In this document: piece by piece, positions 22,612 to 34,723 of the stretch
How positions within the stretch are numbered: position 1 is the stretch's first letter
How the letters are laid out: every line of letters starts with the position of its first letter
Assembly: GCA_030052745.1 (NCBI GenBank)
Contig: JANBVO010000019.1
Location: 434,001 to 498,000 of the forward strand
Direction: 5' to 3'
Source of the DNA: Pleurostoma richardsiae
Taxonomy: Eukaryota; Ascomycota; Sordariomycetes; Calosphaeriales; Pleurostomataceae
DNA length: 64,000 bases
Program-made: the position numbers and the translations under genes
The notes under the pieces: generated by a model
The model's input: the letters and a program-made list of their open reading frames with translations, nothing else
Database searches by the model: none
Told to the model about the DNA's origin: nothing

Positions 22612-25600
22612 CTCCCATGGTGAGCGCGCGGTTCAGCAGTGTCCGAGCCGGTGCGCTTTTCGTCGTTCGTAGAGCGGCTTTGCTGCTCGATCGCCGAGTC
22701 CTCGACAAGGGAAGGGAGTCGAGATATTTTTCGAGAGAACGAGAGAGTGAGGCGGGGATCCCCTTTGGGGGAAATATCCTTGCTTATAGCCCAGTGCGAG
22801 CAAGGTTCGGGCTTGGGAAAGCTTCCCAGAAGCCAGAGGAACTATAACCACCAGCACAAGGAATGGCCGCCCGGAGACAAGCGACTCCCGCGGTGGCGTA
22901 ACATGTCGCAGCCACCAGAGCTTAATGATGGTCTGTGGGGAGGATCTGAGTTACACCTGGCGTTAAGGCGTTTTTTGCAGTAGAGTGGAAGGGCAGGATG
23001 CGATGGGAGGACTGGCAACAGACGGACGGCATAGAACAACTCCCTCATACCCGACTAGGGAAGGGAAGGGGAAGAAATGCAGAAAGCATATGAATAAGCC
23101 GAGATCAAAAGAATAAAAGAGATAAATTCAGCAAGTCGAGTCGACTGCGTGCTCTGCTTCACTTGGTGTCATTGCAGTGCCTGGCTCTTCTTATATACAC
23201 CCAGTGCGAAGTTTTACCTGCGGAGTGCGCAGAGGCGCGATTGGGCCCCAGATCCGGCGGCTTGGATCTCGCATGGGTGTTCCTCCCGTCCCCCATTTCA
23301 CCCCAACTGCCCTCCGCTTGGAGAGCCGCTGATGGGCGAACAAATGCCTTTTCTATTCTCATTTACAGGAAGCTTTCGGTTCTTTTTGAGTCTTAAGTAT
23401 CTGGATCGTTTAGGCGCTTCTGGGGCGCCGGGAACGCGTCATGCAATTGTGGGGGACGAAGCGCCGGAGGGTTACGCGTACGTTGGGTGCTGCGGTGTTG
23501 GTCCCAGGGACGGGATGTGGGCGGCGGTCGAGTGACTACCTACCTACCAACCTGCCACTGCAGATTGGTATGTCCTCGGCCCTGTTTCTCCTTTGTCCGG
23601 TGTCTTTGCCTCCGTCTCACGTTTTCGAGTTTCGAGGTCATCATGTCCCAAAGCCTGCGGCCCTTCTCCTCCCCTCTCCAGTGCGGGATAGAGACGGGGC
23701 TGGGAACAGTCTCGGCCCGGCGACGGACTTGAGAGCGACGGACTTGAGAGCGTCATTGGGCTAGCAGTTCAGCGCGAAAGGGGCTGGCTAATTTTGGTGA
23801 TTCCCCTGAATCTTTCCTATGCTAACTGTTCAGGAGAGCGGTACATACACCTCGCTCTATGGACCGCGATTCCGACGATGATACGAAGTTCGCAGAGAGG
23901 CGTGGTGTCACAAGTTGGGCTTGCGAGGACCAACCGCCAGTTGAGGACGTGTCTTGTTCACAGTATCTCTCGATCGGCGCAGTGGCTTTGGAGCAGTGTT
24001 GGACCTCGTCGACATACCATTCTCTGTTATCTTTGGACTATAACCTACGACCTTGCTGTCTGATTTTTGTTAGTTGGCTTGCGCCTGGTCTCTCGGCCCA
24101 CCCTCGAACCCCAGGCTATGATACCTGCCTGATACCCGTCCCCTTCTCGGTCACGTCGAGTATGAAATCGTTAACGCTCACCCACGAAGATGGGCAAGCC
24201 GCCTGCGAAGGAGCGACCACTTTGTCCATTGCCCGCCGCCTCGATTAGAGCCTGAAGCTCCGTCACCGCCGCTAGGTGTGGCTAGAGTAATGATAGTTCT
24301 TCATCTCTGCCCGTGCCTGCATCACAACTATCTCAGCACCGTTCGGCTAGTCTCCGCCCCGATTATAATGCTCACAACGACACCCAGTGAGCGATATATT
24401 TCGAACGCTCTTGTCGGATCGGGTACCCCAGGTGGGTGACTTGTCGCGCGGCTGCATGTATTAGCCAAGTATGGGATTATCTCGAAGACAACGTCTGCAG
24501 CTTGACCTTGCACCCGAGAACCCGAGGTTCAACCAGGTCTTTGCCCCTTCCTCTCTTTTGTACGAGCTGGTTATGAAATTTGGCAACGGGCTGTTCCTAC
24601 CGCGAGCTACCTTTGTCGTATAGGAAATAACAGCATGCCGAGTCGATGTCTCCGTGAAGGTGAGGTCCTAACGACAGAGACAGAAGATGGCGTCACTACC
24701 ACACGTGCCAGCGTACTTATCTCTACTGCTGCTAACTATGTCTCGCGGAGTTCTCAGCGAGGGTTGGCTGCCACCTGTTAATTACCGAGCAGCCAGGAAG
24801 GAAAGCGAGCAATCGGAGATTTTCGAAAATTTGACAACGGCGAGAGCTTCGTGTCGAGTTCAGGATGATTTGCATTATGTACCAGTACGTAGAGGCGTTA
24901 ACTTTACATCGATGGCGCGGGGAAGAGCCCCTTAACATCCCGAGGTCCGTCGTGCCTACTACCCTACAGCAGATGAAACTTGCGCAGGCACCATCTCACC
25001 AGTCTTAGAGCAGCCGATGAACAGCTGCCCCCAACCCAGCGATCCGGGTGCTTCGGGCAGCTTTTGTTTCGCTTTCGCCATCAAGTAGTTCGCCGGCCCA
25101 GCCGCCCCTGACAGCGACGCCGTTAAGCTGCGCAGCTTCCGCGACTGCCTCGAGATCTCTACCCGCGGTCGCGTTTGATGCAAATTTCCCCCCAACTGAC
25201 ACGCCTGAGCTACCGAGTCCTCTTGGCCGGCCCATTGAAGAATTTCTTGACTGTCGTGCCCACGATGGAGACATCGCTCAGCCTCCAGCGACAAGGGGGG
25301 CAAGCAAGAGGTGCGCCTCTGGCACCCGACGAGCCTGCCGGCGGGCGGCTAATGGTAGATTCTTGTCACCCAAGCTGCAACTGCAGGCCCCCAGGGGCTG
25401 CATCAGCGACGTGGCTGCACCTACGGTGCCAACCAGAAACTCCTGCATGAGCCGGAACAAGGAGACAAGATGCCGAAATGCCGGGTTCTACTCCGCGGAA
25501 CCTGCAACCGGCTCCCTTGATCACGTACGCCCCTGTTCTACCCCCTCTAAAACCGCCTGCACATCTTTAATTGAGCTCTGGATAATGATTGATTAGATGG

Positions 25601-26223
25601 CGTGCTGATATCAAACTCAATTGGGAAAGCCAGCGATCACCTTATCTATCTTGATGCGCGAATCAGTGGGGATCTAGTTCCAATCATTTGTCGCATTCCG
25701 GTGCATAAGCAGGCCGTTGATCGTTTTATAGCATCGATGAAATAGCAATGGGTTGAATTCAGGAGCGCATATTCACATTCTTGCAAGCCCTAGCAACAGT
25801 CACGTCAGTCGAAAAGGTCAAACTTATTAGCCATTCGTTACTCCTCTAGGGCAGTGTAGGATTAGCTAGGTAGCTTGTGCTGTGCTGGACGACAAGAAGC
25901 TTTCATAAAATTTCTCAATTTCATCATCGGGATCGAGGTGCTAGGATGTAGCCGCCCGTGCACCTCTATACTGTTGGTTCCATGAGACTGACCAACCGAC
26001 ATGGCGCGTGTCAGATCATGCAATCTTGTCGGAAAGTTTTTCCTTCTGCGTGTTTCAAGCGTCCTGTGTGTATCTTACTTCTGCGTCATTAAGCCAGACA
26101 TTGCCAGTTCGAAATCCCCGGAATGCAGGTCATCATGGCTAGCCTTCATATCACTAGAAAGTAGCTTGCGCAAGAGGGTTCCTTTACCGAGTCTAGAAAA
26201 GCTGCACGGCTCAGGCAAGCGAC
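22612..26223. other. Gene-poor 3.6 kb region
   Basis: The longest stretch without a supported gene. Frames of 60-180 codons are present on both strands (notably near 23.2, 24.0 and 25.1 kb) but none shows a domain, signal peptide or consistent splicing. No terminal repeats, transposase motifs or tRNA were recognised. It may hold unannotated non-coding RNA or remnants too old to identify. Confidence 0.5.
23721..23750. repeat. Perfect 15-base tandem duplication
   Basis: The unit CGACGGACTTGAGAG is present twice head to tail in non-coding DNA. Confidence 0.85.
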
Positions 26224-29200
26224 ATGTTCAGCAAAGCAGGTGCAAAGGCGGCGGTGCTGGCCATCGCCAAGGGGTATGGGCTCATCGGGGACGACATCAT
26301 GGATCAAATCCAACAATGGAATCCAGAGATCCGGCACGTCATCGAAGAGAGCATGCTCGCGAAGGACAAGCTCTCCACAGACGCGCTCAAAACGTATGTT
26401 GTTCGCGCGACCCCCACCCGAGAGAATAGTGGTTTCGCGCTCATGCTGACTTGAGCCGTCTAGCCTTGCAAAGAACATATCAGACAATGATGCTCCGTTT
26501 ATCTTCGAGCTGCTCCAAAATGCTGATGACAACAGCTTCACGCAAGCCCTAGCAGACCGCGCCTTACCGTATATCTCCTTTCAGGTTCACTCTAGTCGCA
26601 TCATTATCGAATGCAATGAAGACGGCTTTACCAGGGACGACCTGTCTGCCATCTGCTCCGTTGGTAAAAGCACTAAGCCCGCTTCTCACCACTACATTGG
26701 CGGCAAGGGCATTGGGTTCAAGTCAGTCTTCAGCGCTGCCTGGAAGGTCTATATTCAGTCTGGCAATCTCTCCTTCTACTTCAAGCACGAACCGGGCGAC
26801 GCCGGCCTGGGCATGGTCCTACCTGTGTGGGAGGACACGAACGAGAAGCTGCCCGATCCACTGACCCGCATGACGCTGTATCTCCACAAGAATGAGAAGC
26901 AGAATAAAGTCGAGCATCTCCTCACTTATTTCAAGCAGCTGATCGAGTTTCCACACTATCTGATGTTTCTGCGGAATCTGAGACAAATTCGCGTTGCAAT
27001 CTACGATGAGAACGGGAGATTGCAAAGCTCGGGAAACTCAAGCATCCGCAATGTCGACAAACACCGCATTTTTCTCGAGACTCTTTATACGAACTCCGAT
27101 GGTGAGAACGCGGTGGAAAAAAAGTACTACCACGTCACGAGGCACACGCCGGCCACCCTGTTGATGAGCAACAACCGCGAACTGCCTGACTCAGGCGAGA
27201 GGCGGTGGACATATTCAAGGACTGAAATTGTTCTAGCATTCCCTCTCACGAGTGCTTTCAAGCCAATGACAGAAAAGCAAGAGCTCTTTGCCTTCCTGCC
27301 AATCAGAGAGTCAGACTACAAGGCAAGTCCAACCCGGCAGCTCCTGGCATGGAGACTGCGATAGCGATAACCTAATGTGTCTAATGTTCTATCGAAAATA
27401 GTTCATCATCCAGGCCGACTTCGACACGAGCGCGGACCGGCGAGATATCCTCCCCACCTCCTCGAGAAATCGTAATAATCTGGATGAGATTTTGGTAGCG
27501 TTCAGGAAGGCGGTTTTGGAGTTTTGTGAACATACTACCCTCTGCTACACGTGGCCAATGTTCCTGCCTGACCTTAATGACAACGCCGGTGTTTTCTGGT
27601 CGGGCCTAAATCAACAGATTCAACGACTCATGTCCGCGACACCCATATTAAGGTCCCGGCATACGAGAAACCTTCACACGATTGATCAAGTCGTTCTAGT
27701 TGCGGACACTCTCAAGGACGCTTCGGGAGAACCTCTACTGGATGACTCTCGCTCAGATCCATTCCTTTCGAAGCTATATCCTCAGGCCTGTAGGGATATC
27801 CTGATGCAGTACGGGCTGAGAAAGATGGGACATGATCTATTTGTGGACATCTTGGAAGCCGACTTAGAAAGTCCCGGATCAAAGATGAAGTCAAGTTCTA
27901 CAAGTGGTGACTGGCACTCGGCTATCGCAAAGTACTGTTCTAAAATCTTCGAGCTTGGGATTGAACACCCGATTACACGACTGAAGGACCTTCCACTACT
28001 CCCTTTAAGAAACGGAAAGTGGATTTCGTCCAAAAGTTCGGCATATCTACCGATAACATGTGGAATTCCGGTTCCACCAGGTATAGATATGCAAGTCTTG
28101 CAACCTGAAGCGGTCGACAATGACGACAGGAGAGCGCTATTCACTCTGATGGGGGTTACAGAACCGTCGATTACTGCAGTGCGGAAGTCGATACTGCAGG
28201 TATATGGTGCTTCGAACCGCTGCGTCAACCTAGTGGAGTCCAAGGCTCACCTTCATTACCTGTACCTCTCCTATCGAAGCGACCAGAGCCCAGAAGAGTT
28301 GCGGAACATTTCTGTTCATGACCAGGACGGATGCAGAAGAAATCCCCACCATGAAGACTTATATCTGCAAGACGATAGCCCGTATGGACCGAACCTGCTC
28401 TTAAAAGCAACTGATGACATATCAGGGTTCCCGATCTCGTTCCTACACCAGCAATACCTCGAGGAAGTTCCAAGTCCACCTACAAATATGACATGGAAGA
28501 GGTGGCTCCATGACTTTGTCGGCATTCGCGAAAGGCTGAGACTCGTTTCTCCTACACTAAACTGCCTCTCAGACACTTGGTACTATGTTTTTGAGCACCG
28601 GCCAAAAAAGGTTCTTGGCTTGTTGGAATACCTCTGGAAGCAGGAACAATTCGTTTTCAGCAGCAATGATAACCTCAAAAGAGAGATCAGGGAGTTACGT
28701 GCAGACAGGCTCTGTGAATCTGAGCCTCCATACTCCTGTCAGCTCGAGGACACATATTTGCCCCTTCCCAAACTTAAAAGGAAGAGCGTGGACTTTTTGG
28801 AGAAATCCGAACATTTTCCATTTCTTGACCTGGAGAGAAAAATGTCCGCAGAACAGTCGTGGATGTTTCTTCATGATAACTTTGGGGTCAAAAACACTTA
28901 CGACGTCGACTTCCTGCTTTCCATCCTGAAGTGCATACAAGCCACCAACCTCAATCAAAGTGGAGAACCCGACGCTTCAATGGTCAGTCAATATCAGCGT
29001 CTGATAGAGCTATACCTTGCAATCGAGGTCGAATGTCTCTTTGCAGCGGACTCACGAGACATGAGAGAACATGTCAAGTAATCGGCCTTCATTCCCCAGT
29101 ATGCCAGCTACGAGCCGCTAATGGCTTGTCATAGGCAATATTTCGACGATCTCAAAGTTGGAGGCATCTTCGTTCCAGCACAAGGGAGTCGCAAAGCCAA

Positions 29201-31748
29201 GTGGTCTACTTCCAAGGAGTGTCTATGGGAGGCACCACGGGGCATGCTGTCGAAGTATCCGCTCAAGCACCTTTATACTCCCGAACTTGAGACAAGAGAG
29301 ATCGACGATCTTTCGCGTTTCTTCAGACAGGTGTTATCCGTTCCGGATGCTACTTGGAGTGACTTGACAGGCGAACTCGGAAAAATGAGAGAAAGTGGCA
29401 GCAGGGACTTCGATCGCATTCGAAGCATCTACCACTACCTATATGATTTGAGAGCCCTCAACTCTGGCAATCTGAGGCAAGTGATAGTCCCATATTATCT
29501 CGACAACGTCTTCGCGAGTGCCAACATTACTACAGGCAAGAATTCGAAAACAAACGCCTCATATTTATCATGAAAAATGGTCAGCCTGGCTGGTACAAGA
29601 CCCCTGAGTGTATCTGGTCCAGCTCGGCCGAAATCAGGGGTAAGGCCACACTAAGTAGCAGTTATAAAGACTTGCAGGACTTCTTTGTCGATACCCTCGG
29701 GGTGAAGCAGCTGCCCGTTCAGATACTGTACGATAAGCTACTACGGACAACCACGCAGACATCGATGGTCGAAGTGAAGAGTACTATCCGGTCACTCAAC
29801 GAGCTTCTTCGAACAGAAGCGTGTCACGTTAACCCTGATGCTCTTCTGAAGGCTATTGTGTTTCCTGTGAAATATCCGGACAATAAAAAATACCTAAGAT
29901 CTACAGATACGGAGTTTGCCATAGTCGACCGAGAGTACCTAGTCAAACAACTCCAGGGCCGAATCAAGCTTCTCGACTATAGTCTGGAGGAGGTTCGATG
30001 CCTGAAGCCGTTCTTCGAGTGGACCGGCCTCACGTCTCGATATTTGTCGTCCTCCGTGGAAAGAATAAGCTCCTTATTGGACGGCACTAGGCGCCCAATA
30101 TCTATGCCACGCCGTGATCTGAAAAGAAAAGCGCATGGACTTCTCCGGTGAGCCTTCCCCCTAATTATCACCTTAGATGAGAGCATCACTGACAAACCTC
30201 GCCTTTCAAGCGTTGCAGCAACATTTGACAGCCCTCGATACTGTTCTGATCCAAATCGGCTATATCAATTACTCCGAATGGTGGATGTCGTGGAGATGGC
30301 TGGTGTCTCCACGGTTTTGAGCATTTCCCAGGATGGCCATCTAACGAAGGTGAAAGCATTTCTAGGAGACGCGCACATCGACGAGACACCAGACGGACTC
30401 AAAATCTACGTCCCGATGGATGAGAAGGCGCAGCAGTGCTGCTTCGCGTCGTTCCTGCCCGAGAGACTGGCAGGCTGGTTTATGCGAGACCATGTCACGC
30501 AGATCGGCGGCAAAGTCGACATCGCCATGGTGAGTGCGCTCACGGCGCTCCTGACTGTGGATATCCCCGTCGTAGATACAATTCTTGACCACCTGGGTAT
30601 CATCCCAATCCCCATTGTTAATGAGGGTGTGGGTGTCGTGAAAGATCAGGTACGTGCTATGGATCAAGTTGAGGACGATGCAGCGTCATCAGAGCCATGG
30701 GCGACTCCGAAATCATCGACCAGTGAGGACCTTGGAGGAGCTTCAGGGACACTAAATACGTGGATTGCCGGAACAGATGGTAATTCTTCCAGCCCTGCCG
30801 CAAACAAGATGATAGCTCTCGAGAGAGAACTGGCATCCCTTCCATCAGCGCAGAGGCACGGCCGTTCAACGTCTGCAGGATCACTACATGCACCTACTCC
30901 TTCCACCGGCGATACATTGTATCGTATGCTTCTCGACAAGGTAATAGCAGCTGCGAGGAGGGCAACCTTCCCCTACAGCGGAGCCTTCGACATGAGCGGT
31001 CTCCTCGACGTCCTGCCACGGGAAGAAAGCACTCTTTGGTTTGCCGGATATGATGGCTTTGACGCCGGAATCGGGTTCCGGTCAAGCAGTCAGCTCGAGC
31101 GCAATAAGAAGATCGGTGCCGCAGGTCAGCTATATGTGAGTCTCTCCACGACCCCAGTATCGGCCCTGTAGGACTGACTTGCCCTTCCGCAAAGGCATTC
31201 GAGCTGCTCTCCAGGCTCAATCCCACATTGCGGGATTGGGGTCGTGAAAATTGGCGGAGCGGTATCAGGCAATACGTCACGATTCATCCGGACTACACCG
31301 ATATGAAGGCTTGGCGAGAAATGGAGACGACAGGCTTCACCTACAAAGACAAGCACGGCGACCTCACGGCCGTACTTGTAGACCGCGGGTATCTCGATCG
31401 AGAGGAGTGGCACAACGCCCGACCGGAATACTTCCTCGATGTCAAGACGACCACAGGACCGTACAATACCCCATTCTACATGAGCAAGTACCAGTACAAA
31501 CGGGTAAGCCATGTCTGGTCGGATCCATGTGTACTGTGGCTGACAGGGCGTAGATGCAAGATGTACACAACGAAAAAGGGCATTCCAAGGTGTACATGAT
31601 CCTGCGCGTGTTCAATATCGAGAGCCAGGCGATTGGGATGAGTGTGTGTATTGATCCGGAGCGACAAAGGTCGGATGGACGTCTTCTGTTTACTGGGGAG
31701 ACTTGGTCGGCTGTCCCTGGTAATCGCGGAGCTCGGCTCGGCGACTGA
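26224..31748 (+). CDS. NO VEIN-like protein with HSP90-type ATPase domain and DUF3883-like C-terminus
   Basis: Eight exons (26224-26393, 26464-27322, 27402-29077, 29135-29476, 29536-30147, 30211-31135, 31195-31503, 31554-31748) give 1695 residues in one continuous frame. The N-terminus has a GHKL/HSP90-type ATP-binding fold: ELLQNADDNS (N box), CNEDGFTRDDL (G1 box) and YIGGKGIGFKSVF (G2 box), within residues ~70-150. The middle ~1200 residues are helical with no recognised domain. The C-terminal ~180 residues contain YFLDVKTTTGPYNTPFYMS, like the DUF3883 part of plant NO VEIN and related proteins. No signal peptide or membrane helix. Relatives in fungi are large, variable and uncharacterised; sacsin-like chaperone or defence roles have been suggested for the wider fold. 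Introns 2 and 4 look like GC-AG introns; introns 5 and 6 end in AAG. Confidence 0.85.
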
Positions 31749-32213
31749 GCGGAGTTGTCGCCCCGGGCCGAGGACCCACCCATGTGTCGGTGCGCATCGC
31801 GAATGCCGATTGTTCTGACACGTGAGCCGGGGCTCCATGGGGGAGCGACTTGCTACCTAGGGGGGTAGATCGTGATAGACAGTAGTTCTCCGAGGTAGTT
31901 GCTGTGCCTAATAAACTGGGACAATATGTCCGAGATCCGAAGGTCGATGACATGCCTTGAAATTAGTTGAATATGAGTGTCCAGGACGCGCTCGTCGGGA
32001 AGTCCTGTGCGGGCATAACTAACCGGATCTGGAATCGCCGTCTTCTATTGTAGGGGGTGGGAATCGCGAGCTAGGCAGGTCCGTGGTGTTCCCGAAATGC
32101 GCGGGATAACGTGCACCCACCGCTTCGCCGAGTTGAATTTAGATCCGGTCCCGGCCGCGGCTTGCTTGCTGCGAAGTTAAGTCGTCACAGGCTCGCCTTC
32201 CGCTCTACTCAGG
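31749..32213. other. Intergenic, MFS promoter region
   Basis: About 465 bases between two plus-strand genes; presumably terminator of the NOV-like gene and promoter of the carrier. GC-rich with no clear TATA box. Confidence 0.55.
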
Positions 32214-33697
32214 ATGCCTTCCAATACTGAGGCACCTGTCGAGCGGACCGAGAGCAATCTCGCCGTTCAACAGGCCGAGCCGGTCGCTGGGACCAGCGGG
32301 ATGGTCGAAGCGGATGCACCCGCACCCGCCGCTCGGCCGGAGGCGACACGGCGCACCGACCCTCCTCCGAACGGGGGATCCGTGGCTTGGCTGCAGGTCT
32401 CTGCCGCCTTTGCTCTCTACTGGAACACCCTGTCAGTCACCTGCTCCTTTTCCCACCACCTGAGGCTAACATAATCGTGTGTAGCGGCCTCCTGAACGGC
32501 TTCGGTGCCTTTCAGACGTACTACCAAGAGGTACTGCTCAGCGATATGTCGGCGTCTGCCATCGCTTGGATTGGCTCTATCCAGATCTTCTTCCTGATGA
32601 CGGGAGGGCTCGTGATCGGACCCCTGTACGATCTCGGCTTTGTGCGGTCACTCCTGATCGTTGGCACCATCCTCGTCACATTCGGCTTCATGATGACCAG
32701 TATCAGCACGCAATACTATCAGGTGTTGTTAGCGCAGGGCGTCTGCGTAGGCCTGGGGACTAGCTGTCTGTACATGCCGGCCATCACGCTTGTTCCGGCC
32801 TACTTCAGCACCCGGCGGGCGCGGGCGATGGGCGTCGCTGCTGTCGGGAGCAGTCTCGGCGCAACCATTTATCCTCTCGTGTTCGAGAGGTTACAGCCCC
32901 AGATAGGCTTCGGCTGGACTGTCAGAGTCATTGCATTTATCACCCTAGCCATGTGCTGCTACGCCATTGCCGTAGCGCGGCCCCGAGCTACCCCTAAGAA
33001 CAGACGCGGTCAGGACAAGTCAGGCTTCTCTTCCTTAAGGGAGCTGGCAACGACAGCTCAGCTCCTAGACAAGCGCTACATTATCCAGTGTGTGGCCATC
33101 TTCTTCAGCAACGTTGGGTTCTTTGAGCCGCTGTACTACCTGCAGACTTACGCGCAGTCACACGGCATGCAGAGCGACGAGCTGGCTAAGTACCTGCTGG
33201 TGATCCTCAACGCCGTTGCCATCCCGGGGCGTATCCTCCCCTCCTACGTCGCTGACCGTGTAGGCGTGTTGGACACCTACATCGGCATCTCTACCCTGAC
33301 AGCTGCTAGTGTTTTCTACTGGATTAGCGTCACGAACCGGGCCGGGAACATCGCATTTTCGGTACTCTACGGCTTCTTCTCCGGCAGCATCGTCACGCTA
33401 GCACCGGTCGTGCTGGCGAGCATCACCAGTGACCTCAGCATTCTAGGGACACGGCTGGGTGTCGTCGCGGTGCTCAAGGGAATCGGCTCACTGATTGGGC
33501 CACCGATTGCTGGCGCGATCCTGGGGGCTACCGACAGTTATCTCGGGGTCCAGCTATTCAGCGGACTGGCGCTGATAATGACGGCGCTGCTGGCCTCCGT
33601 ATTGCGGGTCGTTATCACGCGCTCTAGGGTGGTCGCGGAGAAGGACGACTCGGAGACTGGGGGCAGGGCCGGCGGTGTATCGGAGAAGAAGACGTGA
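32214..33697 (+). CDS. MFS transporter, monocarboxylate-transporter (MCT) type
   Basis: Two exons (32214-32431, 32485-33697) encode 476 residues with about 12 predicted membrane helices. A hydrophilic Pro/Ala-rich N-terminus (~55 residues) precedes SVAWLQVSAAFALYWNT. The 53-base intron restores NTLGLLNGFGAFQTYYQEVLL, the typical first-loop sequence of fungal MCT-like carriers. Other marks: IGSIQIFFLMTGGLVIGPLYDLGF between helices 2 and 3, RRARAMGVAAVGSSLG around helices 4-5, and GRILPSYVADRVG after helix 8, the MFS loop repeat. Such carriers move carboxylates or riboflavin, or export metabolites; the substrate cannot be told. It stands next to the NOV-like gene, with no enzyme partner adjacent. 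Confidence 0.9.
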
Positions 33698-34723
33698 CTT
33701 GTTGATGCAATAGTGGAACTGGTCAGTTGAGGTACAAAGCATACAGAGCGGGCCACGAATAACCTTGTTTCGACCTTGGAGACGCGTGTGCTTGGTGATC
33801 TGGCATAAGCCGTGTGACGAGTGGGATTCGAGGCTCAAGGTGCCGCTGCAGCTATCATCCCCTTGGGATATACCGTCCTGTCTCTGCACGTGCTACGAAC
33901 GAGCTGCCGTATAGAAAAGGGCCAATGTTATAATGGCGGCAAGCTTCGGAACTTTGACAAGCATCCCAATAGGAGGTACTCTATTAGGACTCAGTGAAGG
34001 GAAACGGGTTGGCACGCCCTGATCACTTACGCATATGTCAGGGTGTTGGCTGTGAGGAGCTCACGGCTGCTCTTCCGATACAGCTTCTCTGATGCAACCG
34101 TCTGTTATGTGGAAGTGTACTCCTCTGTCACGCGAAGTCTCTGTGCTGTCAAGACTGACAGCATATCACGCCTTCATCATTCGGATAGTTACAGACAGGA
34201 ATCAAGCTCTTACTGCCCTTTTACCCGATATGCTGACTTCACGTCATGCCCAGTCCAGACTTACTTCTTCAGTCAGCCTAACAGCGTAACCGAGTCCCAC
34301 GGCATCTGCCAACCGCTAGCCTCTGAATTCCCTGACTGTGGCTTCGGTAACACATCATAGAAAGAGAGCATGACGAATCTATCAATCCTAAGGAAACAGC
34401 CCGTACGTGGGGGAGAGGAAGAAAGTAGAGAGCAAATACAAGGTTAAATAGTACAGTCAGAGGACCTAGCAGAGGCATTGGTTCGTGACGTCCAGGTTGC
34501 CTACGCGGGATCAGCGCCAGCTAGATTCGACAGCAAATTTCCCTCTAACGTACACTTGACGTCTAAGCCACTAACGGGCTTCTAGACTATCGCTAAAATT
34601 GACACGACATTTGGGGACTCAACAACGTATGTCATTGGCGAGCGAGGCGAAGATGAATTTGGGCTGCCATGTATGGGCCCTATCGTATCCTAGCCTCAGT
34701 CCCTCAAAAGAACCCAAGCGCTC
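33698..34723. other. Intergenic between convergent genes
   Basis: About 1 kb between the 3' ends of the MFS gene and the rhodopsin-like gene. No recognisable coding signal. Confidence 0.55.

Noticed and set aside
21349-22847. Frames of 170-294 codons overlapping the GT31 gene
   Set aside because: Shadow frames; only the annotated frame contains the DxD motif and continuous homologous blocks.
24959-25596. Possible decayed gene near 25 kb
   Set aside because: Overlapping frames on both strands have Ala/Arg-rich composition but no motif I could name; not enough to call a pseudogene.
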